Under the pieces are notes generated by a model. It saw only the letters and a program-made list of their open reading frames with translations. It did no database searches and was not told the origin of the DNA. The position numbers and the translations under genes were made by a program. A stretch of DNA of 41,423 nucleotides from Chitinophaga pinensis (GTDB lineage Bacteria; Bacteroidota; Bacteroidia; Bacteroidales; GCA-2748055), in NCBI GenBank assembly GCA_945863035.1, contig CAMAZH010000024.1:1-41423 (forward strand), in the 5' to 3' direction. This document shows positions 1 to 8,315 of the stretch, piece after piece (position 1 is the stretch's first letter; every line of letters starts with the position of its first letter).

Positions 1-196
1 CACTGTATACTTCCCATTGATAAGAATAAATGCCAAGACTAACGGCTATAGAAAAGGTAACATTTCCGGTACCTCCTGAGCAGAGAGTTACATTTTGCGG
101 ATGTTGCGTTATTGATCCGCTGACTTCATTGCTGCTAGCTGCCAGTAACAAAAAAGTAAGGACTAAAAGTATGCTGAACCGTAAATTTTTTTTCAT
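1..196 (-). CDS. Secreted Ig-like domain surface protein, N-terminal fragment (runs off the left edge)
   Basis: Reading the minus strand from the ATG at 196-194 gives an open frame of 65 codons to the window edge. It starts MKKNLRFSILLVLTFLLLAA, a typical signal peptide: three lysines/asparagine, a hydrophobic core, then small residues. After it comes a segment with ITQHPQNVTLCSGG and, near the edge, YSYQWEV. A Cys in the first strand and a YQW motif in a later one are typical of the Ig-like modules in large Bacteroidota surface proteins, many of which end in a T9SS sorting domain. The C-terminus is outside the window, so neither sorting signal nor total length can be judged. The export call is strong; the Ig-like call is by motif only. 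Confidence 0.7.
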   Translation of the reverse strand, partial: MKKNLRFSILLVLTFLLLAASSNEVSGSITQHPQNVTLCSGGTGNVTFSIAVSLGIYSYQWEVYS

Positions 197-565
197 AGGA
201 TTTCAGATTTTGGTTAAACCTTGAATACCAAAAGGCATGAAACGAATGTACAAAATATCAAATTACTTTATGAAATCGTTTGTCAAATTAAAATCAAATA
301 CTGAGGAACGTCAAAAAAATCAGACATTCTGATTCTATCTGAATGCAAGAATCAATCCCTTGATTTTCAAACTTGTAAAAACCATTTAAAACAAAAAAGT
401 TATCTAATCATAAAACAATAATTAATTCGCTCGTCAAAAAAACTTTGCTCCAATTATTTTTCACCCTCAGAAAAAAGGGCGGATAAACGCTAATCATTAA
501 AACAGTAGATTCCTTAAAATCGTTTCATCGAGTAATTCACAAAGGGTGACGGGTTGGTTATCAAT
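197..565. other. Intergenic region without a recognised gene
   Basis: This 369-bp AT-rich stretch separates the start of the left-edge secreted protein from the 3' end of the lptF/lptG-like gene. Both flanking genes are on the minus strand, so it should hold the terminator of the permease operon and the promoter of the Ig-like gene. I found only near-matches to the TAnnTTTG element (a TATTTTG around 250) and no convincing hairpin with a T tract. No coding signature was seen. Confidence 0.5.
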
Positions 566-1699
566 CTATTTTGGTGCAAGTCTGTACAAGAACAATGCAA
601 CCACGGCAAAAATAAGATTTGGCAGCCATACAGCCAAAAGCGGAGGCAGACTCCCCCCAATTGCAAACTGCGACGAAAACTGCATGAACAGAATATACCC
701 GAAGCTCACGCCAAGGCCTACCCCCAGCTGTGCACCGATGCCTCCCCTGACTTTTTTTGAGGAGACAGTAACCCCAATGAGCGTAAGTATAAAGGTTGAA
801 AAAGGAAAGGCGGTTCGTTTATACCGTTCGATGAGGTATGCCGTGAGGTTTGTTTCCCCCTGCATTCTGGAAACATCGATAAATTCGTTCAACTCCCGGA
901 ACGACATTGCCTCAACAGCATTCAGCCTTCTGGAAAAATCCCCCGGTAAAAGTCTTATAACCGTATCCAAAGCGGATCCTTCCGTGATGGTTTCATTCAG
1001 GCCGTCGATGTCGCGAATATAATAGCGGCGCATCACCCAGGTATTTTTGGTGGTGTCCCAGGCAATCTGATCTGCCATGGTTTTCGAAATCAGTTTTCCT
1101 TCATCAAACTTCTCCATCGAAAAATTATACCCGGTTTGACTTACCGTGCTGTAGCTTTCCAAATAAATGAAAACCCCAGGCTCGATTTGTTTATGAATGT
1201 TCTTCCGGTTAAACGACTGGGGGCGCTTGTGGATATACTTCTCCTCAAATTCAAGCTTGGTTTTATTGGCCTTTGGAATAACAAAATTGCTGAGCGAAAA
1301 GGCGAAAATGGTAATAACACTGGCAGAAATAAAATAAGGCAAAAGCAGTCTCCTGAAACTCACACCACTGCTTAGAATAGCAATTATTTCAGTATTATAG
1401 GCCATTTTTGAGGTAAAGAAGATTACCGAAATAAAGGTGAACAAAGAGCTGAACAATACTGCGAAATAAGGGATGAAATTAAGATAGTAATCAAACACCA
1501 CTTCCCTTGCAGGAGCTGAGTTTTCGATAAAATCGTCAATTTTTTCGGAGAGGTCAAAAACCACGGCAATGGCAAGAATCAGCACGATGGAATACACAAA
1601 AGTCCCGAGAAACTTTCGGATTATGTAAAGATCAATGATTTTCAGCCCAAGAAGGTTTATAATCTTGTGGCTAATTTTTTTGTCATTGTTGTTTTCCAT
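566..1699 (-). CDS. LptF/LptG family permease (YjgP/YjgQ), LPS export ABC transporter membrane subunit
   Basis: The 377-residue protein fits the YjgP/YjgQ family: one transmembrane block near residues 30-50, two more up to about 135, a large soluble middle region expected to be the periplasmic jellyroll, and three helices in the last 90 residues. The segment KIIDLYIIRKFLGTF near the N-terminus matches the usual start of the family. LptF and LptG pair with LptB to pull lipopolysaccharide from the inner membrane to the Lpt bridge; sequence alone does not say which of the two this is. The ATG at 1699 lies inside the end of tgt, overlapping it by 43 nt, which suggests translational coupling. No other in-frame ATG lies close by, so I kept this start. 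Confidence 0.9.
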   Translation of the reverse strand: MENNNDKKISHKIINLLGLKIIDLYIIRKFLGTFVYSIVLILAIAVVFDLSEKIDDFIENSAPAREVVFDYYLNFIPYFAVLFSSLFTFISVIFFTSKMAYNTEIIAILSSGVSFRRLLLPYFISASVITIFAFSLSNFVIPKANKTKLEFEEKYIHKRPQSFNRKNIHKQIEPGVFIYLESYSTVSQTGYNFSMEKFDEGKLISKTMADQIAWDTTKNTWVMRRYYIRDIDGLNETITEGSALDTVIRLLPGDFSRRLNAVEAMSFRELNEFIDVSRMQGETNLTAYLIERYKRTAFPFSTFILTLIGVTVSSKKVRGGIGAQLGVGLGVSFGYILFMQFSSQFAIGGSLPPLLAVWLPNLIFAVVALFLYRLAPK

Positions 1700-2787
1700 G
1701 CTGTAAATTCTCCGGTTCTGATCTTTTCAAATGCTTCCCTTACAAGAGACAGATAAAAAGCCAGGTTATGAATACTCGCAATCTGCGCGCCAAGAATCTC
1801 ATTTGAAATTATCAAGTGCCTCAAATATGCCTTCGAATAATAGCGGTCCACATAACTCGTACCATTTATGTCCAGGGGACCAAAATCGTCCTTCCATCTC
1901 AGATTCCTGATGTTAATTATACCTTCACTGGTAAACAGCATCCCGTTCCGTCCATTTCGGGTAGGCATTACACAATCAAACATATCCACTCCCAGGGCAA
2001 TGGACTCGAGAATGTTAACCGGTGTTCCCACTCCCATGAGATAACGGGGTTTATCGTAGGGCAAAATGTCGGTTACCACGTCGGTCATGGCGTACATGTC
2101 TTCTGCGGGCTCTCCCACCGATAATCCGCCAATAGCATTGCCCTCCATACCGAATGATGCGATTTTCTCAGCCGATTCGATCCTCAGATCTTTATAAACG
2201 CTGCCCTGAACAATAGGGAAATACGATTGGTGATGTCCGTATAAGGGATCGGTTTCTTTATAATGCTTCACCCCTCTTTCGAGCCATCGGTGCGTAAGGC
2301 CAAGCGAGTTTTTGGCATATTCGTAATCACAGGGAAAGGGTGTGCATTCATCCAAGGCCATCATAATGTCTGCCCCTATAATTCTTTGTGTGTCAACAAT
2401 GCTTTCAGGCGTAAAGGTATGCTTCGAGCCATCAATATGCGAACTGAAAAACGCGCCCTCTTCCTTAAGCTTGCGATTTGCGGAGAGCGAGAAGACCTGA
2501 TATCCCCCGCTGTCGGTAAGAATAGCCCCGTTCCAGTTAATAAACTTATGAAGACCACCGGCTGCGCGAAGAATATCGATTCCCGGCCGCAGATACAGAT
2601 GATAAGTATTACCCAGAATTACCGGCGCCTTGATATCGTCCGAAAGCTCACGCTGATGTACACCCTTTACCGTACCGGCGGTACCCACGGGCATAAAAAT
2701 CGGAGTGTTATAGGTTCCGTGATCTGTAGTAATCTCTCCCGCCCTAGCCTTCGAAAGTGGATCTTTAAATAAAATCTTGAAAGTCAT
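1657..2787 (-). CDS. tgt: tRNA-guanine transglycosylase (queuine tRNA-ribosyltransferase) lacking the zinc cysteines
   Basis: Tgt exchanges guanine-34 of GUN-anticodon tRNAs for the queuosine precursor preQ1. The 376-residue frame has TDSGGYQVFS (Asp92, general base), GGLSVGEP (221-228) and GVDMFDCVMPTR with the nucleophile-position Asp268. The zinc site is altered: where the E. coli enzyme has Cys302, Cys304 and Cys307, this protein has Gly309, Ser311 and Asp314 in the segment INGTSYVD, while the fourth ligand, His340 in ASIHNL, is kept. I start at the ATG at 2787, not the in-frame ATG at 2862. The family begins at this point, a perfect -7 element (TATCTTTG, 2812-2805) lies inside the longer frame, and AAGGAAT precedes this ATG. 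The 3' end overlaps the LptF/LptG gene. Confidence 0.93.
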   Translation of the reverse strand: MTFKILFKDPLSKARAGEITTDHGTYNTPIFMPVGTAGTVKGVHQRELSDDIKAPVILGNTYHLYLRPGIDILRAAGGLHKFINWNGAILTDSGGYQVFSLSANRKLKEEGAFFSSHIDGSKHTFTPESIVDTQRIIGADIMMALDECTPFPCDYEYAKNSLGLTHRWLERGVKHYKETDPLYGHHQSYFPIVQGSVYKDLRIESAEKIASFGMEGNAIGGLSVGEPAEDMYAMTDVVTDILPYDKPRYLMGVGTPVNILESIALGVDMFDCVMPTRNGRNGMLFTSEGIINIRNLRWKDDFGPLDINGTSYVDRYYSKAYLRHLIISNEILGAQIASIHNLAFYLSLVREAFEKIRTGEFTAWKTTMTKKLATRL

Positions 2788-2804
2788 ATTCCTTGAATCT
2801 GCAG

Positions 2805-2812
2805 CAAAGATA
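2805..2812 (-). promoter_or_regulatory. Predicted -7 element of the tgt promoter
   Basis: On the minus strand this is TATCTTTG, an exact match to the Bacteroidota TAnnTTTG element. A start of transcription a few bases downstream would leave a leader of roughly 10 nt before the ATG at 2787, which supports that start. I see no exact TTG at the matching -33 distance. Confidence 0.45.
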
Positions 2813-2881
2813 ATATTATGTGCATAAAATTGCTGTTCTGTAGAAAACTCCTTTTGGTTCATAGCAAAATCTTTCCTAAAA

Positions 2882-4051
2882 TTGCCTGTTCAAATAAAAG
2901 TAAAATTGGAAAAATATATTTCGGGTCTGGGTATTGATGTTTTGATTGTTTTAGTCCTGTTCCTGCTGACCTTCTCAATTCAGGTTTATTATTACCTAAG
3001 GTACTACAGGAAAGCTTTTTATAAGAAGTCGTCCATCCTTAAAAAAGCCGGGAATAAACCCGAACCGGTCAGTATTATAATTTGTGCAAGAAATGAGGCC
3101 TCCAATCTCGAAAAAAACCTTCCCCTGGTGCTCGAGCAGGATTATCCGGATTTTGAGGTAATTGTTGTGAACGATCGTTCCGAAGACGAAACAGACGACA
3201 TTCTTAAACAGCTTGCTACCCGATACAAGCATTTGCGCGTCTCGGAAGTCAGAAACGACCCCATGTTTACCCATGGAAAAAAACTAGCTCTCACCCTTGG
3301 CATAAAAGCATCTGCAAACGAGTGGCTGCTGTTGACCGATGCCGACTGCGTTCCCGATGGACGAAACTGGCTTTCCCGCATGCAGCAGAATTTTACAGCT
3401 AACACAGATCTTGTATTGGGTTACGGGGGATACAAAAAAGAAAAGGGCTTGCTAAACCTGATTATCCGTTTCGAAACTGTTTTTACTGCCATGCAGTATT
3501 TCGGGATGGCAAGCGTTGGCAAAGCATACATGGGTGTTGGAAGAAACCTTGCATATAGGAAATCTGTTTTTTTTAACAACAAGGGGTTTGCATCGCACTC
3601 CAACCTCTATTCAGGCGACGACGACCTCTTTGTTAACGAAACAGCCAACCCATCAAATGTGGCGGTTGAAATGCACCCGGAGAGCTTTACCTGGTCGGAT
3701 GCGGAAAAAACTTTCAAAAACTGGTACAATCAAAAAAAGAGACACCTCACCACCGGCCCCCGTTACTCTTCAAAAACAAAATTCCGCCTGATTACAGAAA
3801 ATGTTAGTCGGGTAGCTTTCCTGGCCAGCTTTATTTTCCTTCTTTTCACCTACCCCTTCCCTGAATATGTACTTATAATCTTTGGCCTTTTGCTTGTTCT
3901 AAAAGGAATTATTTATAAAATTGTTTTCACCCGGTTGAACGAAAGTATTTTATTTTTACCTTCGCTCGTTATTGAACCAATTATTCCTTTGTTTTATAGT
4001 TTCTTGCATTTCAGAAACATAACCGAAAGAAAACGAAGAAGATGGAATTAA
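2882..4051 (+). CDS. Membrane-anchored family 2 glycosyltransferase
   Basis: Numbered from a TTG at 2882, the 389-residue protein has a transmembrane helix at about 18-40, then a GT-A domain: VSIIICARNEASN (63-75), VVNDRSED (95-102), the metal-binding DADC (153-156), SGDDDLF (244-250, acceptor/catalytic acid region) and QKKRH (284-288), a variant of QxxRW. Two or three helices follow (about 310-375). This is the layout of membrane-bound GT2 enzymes that transfer sugars to lipids or polysaccharide; the substrate cannot be read from sequence. The start is uncertain: no ATG lies near, and the TTG codons at 2882 and 2906 are both possible. It diverges from tgt and overlaps the sigma gene by 10 nt. 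Confidence 0.85.
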   Translation: MPVQIKVKLEKYISGLGIDVLIVLVLFLLTFSIQVYYYLRYYRKAFYKKSSILKKAGNKPEPVSIIICARNEASNLEKNLPLVLEQDYPDFEVIVVNDRSEDETDDILKQLATRYKHLRVSEVRNDPMFTHGKKLALTLGIKASANEWLLLTDADCVPDGRNWLSRMQQNFTANTDLVLGYGGYKKEKGLLNLIIRFETVFTAMQYFGMASVGKAYMGVGRNLAYRKSVFFNNKGFASHSNLYSGDDDLFVNETANPSNVAVEMHPESFTWSDAEKTFKNWYNQKKRHLTTGPRYSSKTKFRLITENVSRVAFLASFIFLLFTYPFPEYVLIIFGLLLVLKGIIYKIVFTRLNESILFLPSLVIEPIIPLFYSFLHFRNITERKRRRWN

Positions 4052-4647
4052 ACCCTAACCTTTCTGAGAAGGCGCAACACGACTTTAAACTGGTTGAACT
4101 CGCAAAACGAGGCGACCAGAAAGCCTATGCAGAGCTTATGGGCCGATACCGTGATGCAATTTTCTATATGCTCCTAAAAATGGTAAATAACTCGAGCGAT
4201 GCGGAGGACCTTACCATTGAAGCCTTTGGAAAAGCATTCAAAAACATCAACCAGTACGCTCCAAACTTTGCCTTCAGTACCTGGCTTTTCAAAATCGCCA
4301 CCAATAACTGCATCGATTTCATCCGCAAAAGAAGAGGAAATGTTGTTTCGCTCGACCAGAACATTCATAACGACGATTCTTTAACCCCCTCGGCAAACAT
4401 CCAATCAGATACACTCGACCCCGAAGCGCACATGATCAACCAACAAAAAATCAAACTTATGCGCGATGTGGTTAACAAACTTAAGCCCCGGTATCGCAGA
4501 TTGGTTGAACTGAGGTACTTCAGTGAATACTCGTACGAGGAAATCTCACAGGAGCTCGAATTACCCATTGGAACTGTAAAAGCCCAACTCTTCAGGGCCA
4601 GGGAGTTACTTTACAATATCCTCAAAAATACCGAGGGAAAAATATAA
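4042..4647 (+). CDS. ECF-type RNA polymerase sigma factor
   Basis: The 201-residue protein has sigma region 2 at about residues 30-97 (DAEDLTIEAFGKAFKNI, then FSTWLFKIATNNCIDFIRKR, which carries the -10 recognition helix) and region 4 at about 145-195 (LVELRYFSEYSYEEISQELE followed by PIGTVKAQLFRARELL, the helix-turn-helix). It lacks regions 1 and 3, as ECF factors do. It sits between a glycosyltransferase (10-nt overlap upstream) and rsmG (1-nt gap downstream), so all three are probably one transcript. No anti-sigma gene is adjacent, which is unusual for an ECF factor and leaves its signal unknown. Confidence 0.92.
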   Translation: MELNPNLSEKAQHDFKLVELAKRGDQKAYAELMGRYRDAIFYMLLKMVNNSSDAEDLTIEAFGKAFKNINQYAPNFAFSTWLFKIATNNCIDFIRKRRGNVVSLDQNIHNDDSLTPSANIQSDTLDPEAHMINQQKIKLMRDVVNKLKPRYRRLVELRYFSEYSYEEISQELELPIGTVKAQLFRARELLYNILKNTEGKI

Positions 4648-4648
4648 A

Positions 4649-5299
4649 ATGGATCCTAACTATTTAAGGCTTTCCATGGATCTTATCGGCAAATACTTTC
4701 CAGACCTCAGTCCCCAACAAATTCAGCAGTTCACCATGCTCGACGGACTTTACCGTGACTGGAACGAAAAAATAAACCTGATTTCCCGCAAGGATATCGA
4801 AGGTTTGTACGAACGCCATATCCTCCATTCCCTGGCTATTGCAAAACTTATCGCTTTTAAACCCGGAACAAAGATTCTTGATGTGGGTACCGGGGGAGGA
4901 TTTCCCGGGATTCCCCTGGCCATTATGTTTCCCGGTTCGCATTTCGTGTTGAACGACTCGATTGCAAAAAAAATCAAGGTAGTCGATGATATCGCTAAAG
5001 CAATCAGTCTGCAGAATGTTACCACAAGCAATTCCAGAGCCGAGGAAATCGATGAGAAATTCGATTTTGTGGTAAGTCGCGCGGTAACCGCTTTCCCTCA
5101 ATTCTATGGCTGGGTAAAAGGAAAGATCCTTCGTAAGGATATGAACAGCCTTTCCAACGGGATTCTTTATCTCAAGGGAGGCGATCTTGGAAAAGAATTG
5201 GAGGATTTTGAAAAAAGAGTAAAAATCGTTGAGATAAGCAGCTTTTTTGAGGAAGCGTTTTTTGAGACAAAAAAAATCATCTACTGTCCATTTTACTAA
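4649..5299 (+). CDS. rsmG: 16S rRNA (guanine-527-N7)-methyltransferase RsmG
   Basis: RsmG (GidB) methylates N7 of G527 in 16S rRNA using S-adenosylmethionine. The 216-residue length is usual. The family signature is clear: LDGLYRDWNEKINLISRKD near the N-terminus, HILHSLAIAK, then the SAM-binding loop ILDVGTGGGFPGIPLAIMFP and the later VVSRAVTAFP. The ATG lies one base after the sigma-factor stop codon, so translation is likely coupled. A 214-codon frame on the opposite strand is a shadow of this gene. Confidence 0.95.
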   Translation: MDPNYLRLSMDLIGKYFPDLSPQQIQQFTMLDGLYRDWNEKINLISRKDIEGLYERHILHSLAIAKLIAFKPGTKILDVGTGGGFPGIPLAIMFPGSHFVLNDSIAKKIKVVDDIAKAISLQNVTTSNSRAEEIDEKFDFVVSRAVTAFPQFYGWVKGKILRKDMNSLSNGILYLKGGDLGKELEDFEKRVKIVEISSFFEEAFFETKKIIYCPFY

Positions 5300-5345
5300 T
5301 AGTAGCATCCGAACACCGCAACAGCTTATAAATTAAAGAAAAGTG

Positions 5346-6611
5346 ATGGGAGATTGGGTTCAGGTATTCAGGGAAAATAAGCGCTTGCTGACCTTCGGGT
5401 TTCTTTTTAGTTTTTTCTCCTCTTTCGGTCAAACGTTTTTCGTGTCGCTGTATGTTCCTTTCTGGATCCAGTCACTGGATATTTCCAACACTGCATTTGG
5501 TACCCTCTATGCCACTGTAACAGTTGTTGCAGCCGTGCTGATTTCCTTTTCCGGGAAGTACATCGACACCATCCCCCTTAAAAATTATGCCCTGTTTGTT
5601 TTTGGAGGGCTTACACTTTCCGTGTTGCTGCTTTCGCAAGCCAAAAGCCTGGTTCTTTTAACCGCAGGACTCTTCCTTGTAAGGTGGCTGGGGCAGGGAC
5701 TAATGACGCACACCTCATCCACCGGAATCGCAAAGTTTTTTGAGGGAAACCGGGGGAAAGCACTAAGCTTCAGTGCCATGGGGCATCCGGCAGGCCACTT
5801 TCTGCTGCCGTTCATAATGCTTCCTTTAATTGCTTTTGCAGGATGGAGCAACAGCCTTATTATTCTTTCGCTGATAGCCTTGCTCATAATGATTCCGGTT
5901 ATCCTTGCCATTGCACCCGTTTGTGAGGCAAAGTCGATGGAAGAAAAGAACAACGTAAAAGACAGTGTAAAACCGGCACATACCAATCATTTCAAGAGCC
6001 TTGATTTCTGGATCATATCGCTCAATATTTTTGCCCTGCCTTTTATTCTGACAGCTGTATTTCTGTATCAATACACAATTGGCGAAGCAAGGGGATGGTC
6101 GGTATCGTGGGTGGCCTTTTCATTTTCTTTCTTTGCGATTTTCAGTGCCATTGGCCTGCTGATTTCCGGAAACCTTACCGATCGGTTTTCCGGGCTGTTT
6201 CTCTTCCCCCTATACCTAATTCCGGCAATCCTGGGCGTTCTGATGGTAACCATATCCGACAGCCAATATGTTTTCCCGGCTTTCTATGCCCTTGTGGGGA
6301 TCGCATCCGGGCTTGGGAGCACGATAAAAACCGCCACACAGACCGAAATTTATGGCACTGGCAACCTGGGCAAAGTACGAAGCTATTTCAGTACCATTCT
6401 GGTGCTAAGTACCGCCCTTGGCCCGCCGGTATTTGCATTCTTGCTTGACCGGAACGTCCCGTTTAACATCATCATGGCTTTTTCGGGCCTGCTTATTATC
6501 CTTTCATCCCTTGCCAGTTTCAGGCTCTGGCCACTGGAGTATTTTAGCCGGATGAAAGCCCTGGCTAACGTTTGGGTTGGCAAAACAAAGACAAGGAAAT
6601 CAAAACCTTGA
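5346..6611 (+). CDS. Major facilitator superfamily (MFS) transporter
   Basis: The protein has about 421 residues and about 12 hydrophobic segments in two halves, with a charged central loop (KSMEEKNNVKDSVKPAHTNH) between helices 6 and 7, as in MFS carriers. RWLGQGLMTHTSSTGIAKFF in the first half and GLLISGNLTDRF in the second resemble the loop motifs of nucleobase/monocarboxylate-type MFS proteins, but the substrate cannot be inferred. I take the ATG at 5346; a GTG directly before it would add one residue. It lies 46 nt after rsmG on the same strand and may be read through from it. Confidence 0.88.
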   Translation: MGDWVQVFRENKRLLTFGFLFSFFSSFGQTFFVSLYVPFWIQSLDISNTAFGTLYATVTVVAAVLISFSGKYIDTIPLKNYALFVFGGLTLSVLLLSQAKSLVLLTAGLFLVRWLGQGLMTHTSSTGIAKFFEGNRGKALSFSAMGHPAGHFLLPFIMLPLIAFAGWSNSLIILSLIALLIMIPVILAIAPVCEAKSMEEKNNVKDSVKPAHTNHFKSLDFWIISLNIFALPFILTAVFLYQYTIGEARGWSVSWVAFSFSFFAIFSAIGLLISGNLTDRFSGLFLFPLYLIPAILGVLMVTISDSQYVFPAFYALVGIASGLGSTIKTATQTEIYGTGNLGKVRSYFSTILVLSTALGPPVFAFLLDRNVPFNIIMAFSGLLIILSSLASFRLWPLEYFSRMKALANVWVGKTKTRKSKP

Positions 6612-6650
6612 GGCATTATAAAGATTCAATGCGAATTATTTCGCTTTTCT

Positions 6651-6681
6651 TTTTGATAGTAAGAAAAAAACCTTATTTTTG
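6651..6681 (+). promoter_or_regulatory. Bacteroidota-type promoter of rpmH
   Basis: TTTTG at 6651-6655 and TATTTTTG at 6674-6681 are separated by 18 nt, matching the primary-sigma consensus of Bacteroidota (TTTG/TTG, 17-23 nt, TAnnTTTG). Transcription would start near 6688, leaving a leader of about 40 nt before rpmH. This is the best promoter match in the window. Confidence 0.78.
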
Positions 6682-6727
6682 CAGTCCGAATTTTTAGGAA
6701 CGACATTAACGGATAATATATACAGAG

Positions 6728-6886
6728 ATGAAAAGAACATTTCAACCATCGAGGAGAAAAAGAGCAAACAAACATGGTTTCAGACAAAGAATGTCGACTG
6801 CTAACGGCAGACGGGTTCTTGCTGCAAGACGTGCCAAAGGAAGAAAAAAACTCACCACCTCCGACGAGCCGAAGCATAAACTTTAA
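6728..6886 (+). CDS. rpmH: Ribosomal protein bL34
   Basis: A 52-codon frame begins [18 protein letters not shown], the nearly invariant start of bL34, continues with [19 protein letters not shown] and ends [13 protein letters not shown]. This small, arginine/lysine-rich protein belongs to the large ribosomal subunit. It has its own promoter at 6651-6681 and a strong terminator at 6913-6943, so it is probably transcribed alone. In many bacteria rpmH sits next to rnpA, yidC or dnaA; here none of these is adjacent, which is common in Bacteroidota. It was identified by direct translation of the intergenic stretch. Confidence 0.97.
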   Translation: MKRTFQPSRRKRANKHGFRQRMSTANGRRVLAARRAKGRKKLTTSDEPKHKL

Positions 6887-6912
6887 TTGCTGAAATTTCA
6901 CTCCAAAAATAC

Positions 6913-6943
6913 AACGAACTGCAAACCGCAGTTCGTTTTTTTT
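6913..6943 (+). terminator. Intrinsic terminator of rpmH
   Basis: AACGAACTGC (6913-6922) pairs perfectly with GCAGTTCGTT (6928-6937) around a 5-nt loop, and the right arm runs into a T tract to 6943. It lies 26 nt after the rpmH stop codon. Confidence 0.9.
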
Positions 6944-6964
6944 GTTTGGGGTGGGTGGTTGGGA

Positions 6965-7022
6965 AGGTGACGGGTGCTGCCCTGAGCCTGTCGAAGGGCG
7001 CTGCCCTGAGCCTGTCGAAGGG
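6965..7022 (+). repeat. Dispersed GC-rich repeat, left copy plus a partial tandem copy
   Basis: Bases 6965-6998 contain CCTGAGCCTGTCGAAGGG preceded by a 16-base GTGACGGG-type segment. Bases 6999-7022 repeat the last 24 bases. The same 34-base unit occurs in inverted orientation at 9910-9943 with 32 of 34 matches. Sequences of the form CCTTCGACAAGCTCAGG are widespread dispersed repeats in several bacterial phyla. Confidence 0.8.
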
Positions 7023-7030
7023 TAGCTTAA

Positions 7031-7078
7031 TCCCGATGGCTATCGGGAACTCCTCGCCGGGCTCCCGAAAAATCGGGA
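7031..7078. repeat. Two small palindromes of the TCCCGAT...ATCGGGA type
   Basis: TCCCGAT-GGCT-ATCGGGA (7031-7048) and TCCCGA-AAAA-TCGGGA (7063-7078) are adjacent hairpins built from the same arm sequence. Short palindromes of this kind are common dispersed intergenic repeats in Bacteroidota genomes. They lie at the left border of the accessory segment, after the GC-rich repeat. Confidence 0.65.
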
Positions 7079-7124
7079 TAGGCATTGCAGACCGCTCAGA
7101 ATCCTGTTTATTGGCTGTAGCATT

Positions 7125-7859
7125 TTATTGTTTTATTAAATTATAAAATATTGTGTCTCCATAATTTAATGCTTCCAAATACAATTCTTTAAAGTCATTT
7201 CTAAACCTGATTGCATTCAAATCACTAAAAAAAACATCCTGTGTATTAACATAAGAATACCGACCCTTAAAAGTTGAGTCATTTATCATTGAATAAACTG
7301 AGATTGTTTTATCAGGATGGTTAATTGAATCAATTCCAAGATGATTAAAAACAGCTGTAATTGAACCATTTAATACCTCGTCTACTCTACCTTCATACTG
7401 TCCGTTATCAGTAATTTCAAATGTTGCCAACCACTTCGTGCCATCAGATTTAAGTCCTGGTCCCTTCCACTCAACTTCAAGATAATTAAAGACAGATTCT
7501 TCCTTAAATTCAATATTTATTTGTTTAATCTCTGTAAGGCTCTTATTATCAACATTTATTGTCACTTTAATTGTATAGAGACCTAATTTTAATGGTATCC
7601 AGGATATTGTATTGCCACTCTCAGATACTAAATTTAATAATTCACCTTGTTCCGTTTCAATTTCCCAATCGTAAGAATCTATGGTAACTTCTTTCCCATC
7701 TATAATTGCTTCTGCAATTACAGTATTAGTTATAGTGTCTAACAGATAAGGCGAAATTGGAGAAGTAGTAACAGATGGATTAACAATTTCAATTTTCTTT
7801 TCACAGCCTATTGCAAAAAGCAATAAGAAAACGGTAAATAGAGCAAATGATTTTTTCAT
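7125..7859 (-). CDS. Predicted lipoprotein with a PKD/Ig-like segment, function unknown
   Basis: The 244-residue protein has a lipoprotein signal: MKKSFALFTVFLLLFAIGC, with Cys19 in an AIGC lipobox followed by EKK. The middle (about 35-120) reads like a PKD/Ig-like beta-sandwich, with YDWEIETEQGELLNLV, ISWIPLKLGLYTIKVTINV and a closing INIEF strand. The C-terminal half (WLATFEITDNGQYEGRVDEV onward) gives no family I recognise. Codon choice is more AT-rich than in the core genes, and it stands alone in the accessory segment. Its 48-nt leader is nearly identical to that of the flavoprotein gene at 13102. The location is probably the outer-membrane periplasmic or surface leaflet. Confidence 0.75.
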   Translation of the reverse strand: MKKSFALFTVFLLLFAIGCEKKIEIVNPSVTTSPISPYLLDTITNTVIAEAIIDGKEVTIDSYDWEIETEQGELLNLVSESGNTISWIPLKLGLYTIKVTINVDNKSLTEIKQINIEFKEESVFNYLEVEWKGPGLKSDGTKWLATFEITDNGQYEGRVDEVLNGSITAVFNHLGIDSINHPDKTISVYSMINDSTFKGRYSYVNTQDVFFSDLNAIRFRNDFKELYLEALNYGDTIFYNLIKQ

Positions 7860-7904
7860 TCGATAATAGTTTAGTTAATTAATTGGTCTCATGGAACTCC
7901 CATG
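7857..7904 (-). promoter_or_regulatory. Shared palindromic leader, copy A (before the lipoprotein gene)
   Basis: Read on the minus strand, this segment begins CATGGGAGTTCCATGAGA, continues through CCAATTAATTAAC and TAAACTATTATCGA, and ends with the lipoprotein ATG. It aligns to 13058-13104 on the plus strand at about 43 of 48 positions with a single 1-nt gap, and both copies end at a start codon. The core CATGGGAGTTCCATG is a near-palindrome. Confidence 0.7.
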
Positions 7905-8315
7905 TTGCTGATATTGCTGATGCTGTTATCCTTGAGTTTGTGTTTGCATAACAGCGGTGTTTCATAACAAGTAGCTTCTAGTATTTGAATTAATAATACT
8001 GCTGTGGAATCCATATAATCCTGTCCATCCTGAAAATCATTTAATCCTGTTCAGACACTTAATCCTATACCAGACAACGTGTATTCGTTTTCGACTTGAT
8101 ACAGTGGCACTTCCTATCATAAAAGTAGAAATTAATCGGATTGTTTTTACCGGTATTTATTTAGAATCAGAATAAATTACATGAAAAAGTTAGGTAATTT
8201 ACCCTTTGCTGCCTCTATTATTATGGGGAAAAATATTTTATCCTCATGTGGTAAAAAAAATGTCCGCTCTGATTTTGGCAAATGAGCAAGCTATCCTTAA
8301 ATAGGCCTGAAAATA
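7905..8315. other. Intergenic stretch with no recognised gene
   Basis: AT-rich sequence without a plausible coding frame. It contains direct repeats of AATCCTGT(C/T)CA at about 8017 and 8043, of a type often seen in Bacteroidota intergenic DNA. No promoter-like element in the right place for the lipoprotein gene was found. Confidence 0.5.

Noticed and set aside
2788-2862. 25-residue N-terminal extension of Tgt
   Set aside because: A -7 promoter element lies inside it and the family starts at MTFKILFKDP.
4664-5308. 214-codon minus-strand frame
   Set aside because: Exact antisense of rsmG; the plus-strand protein has all family motifs.
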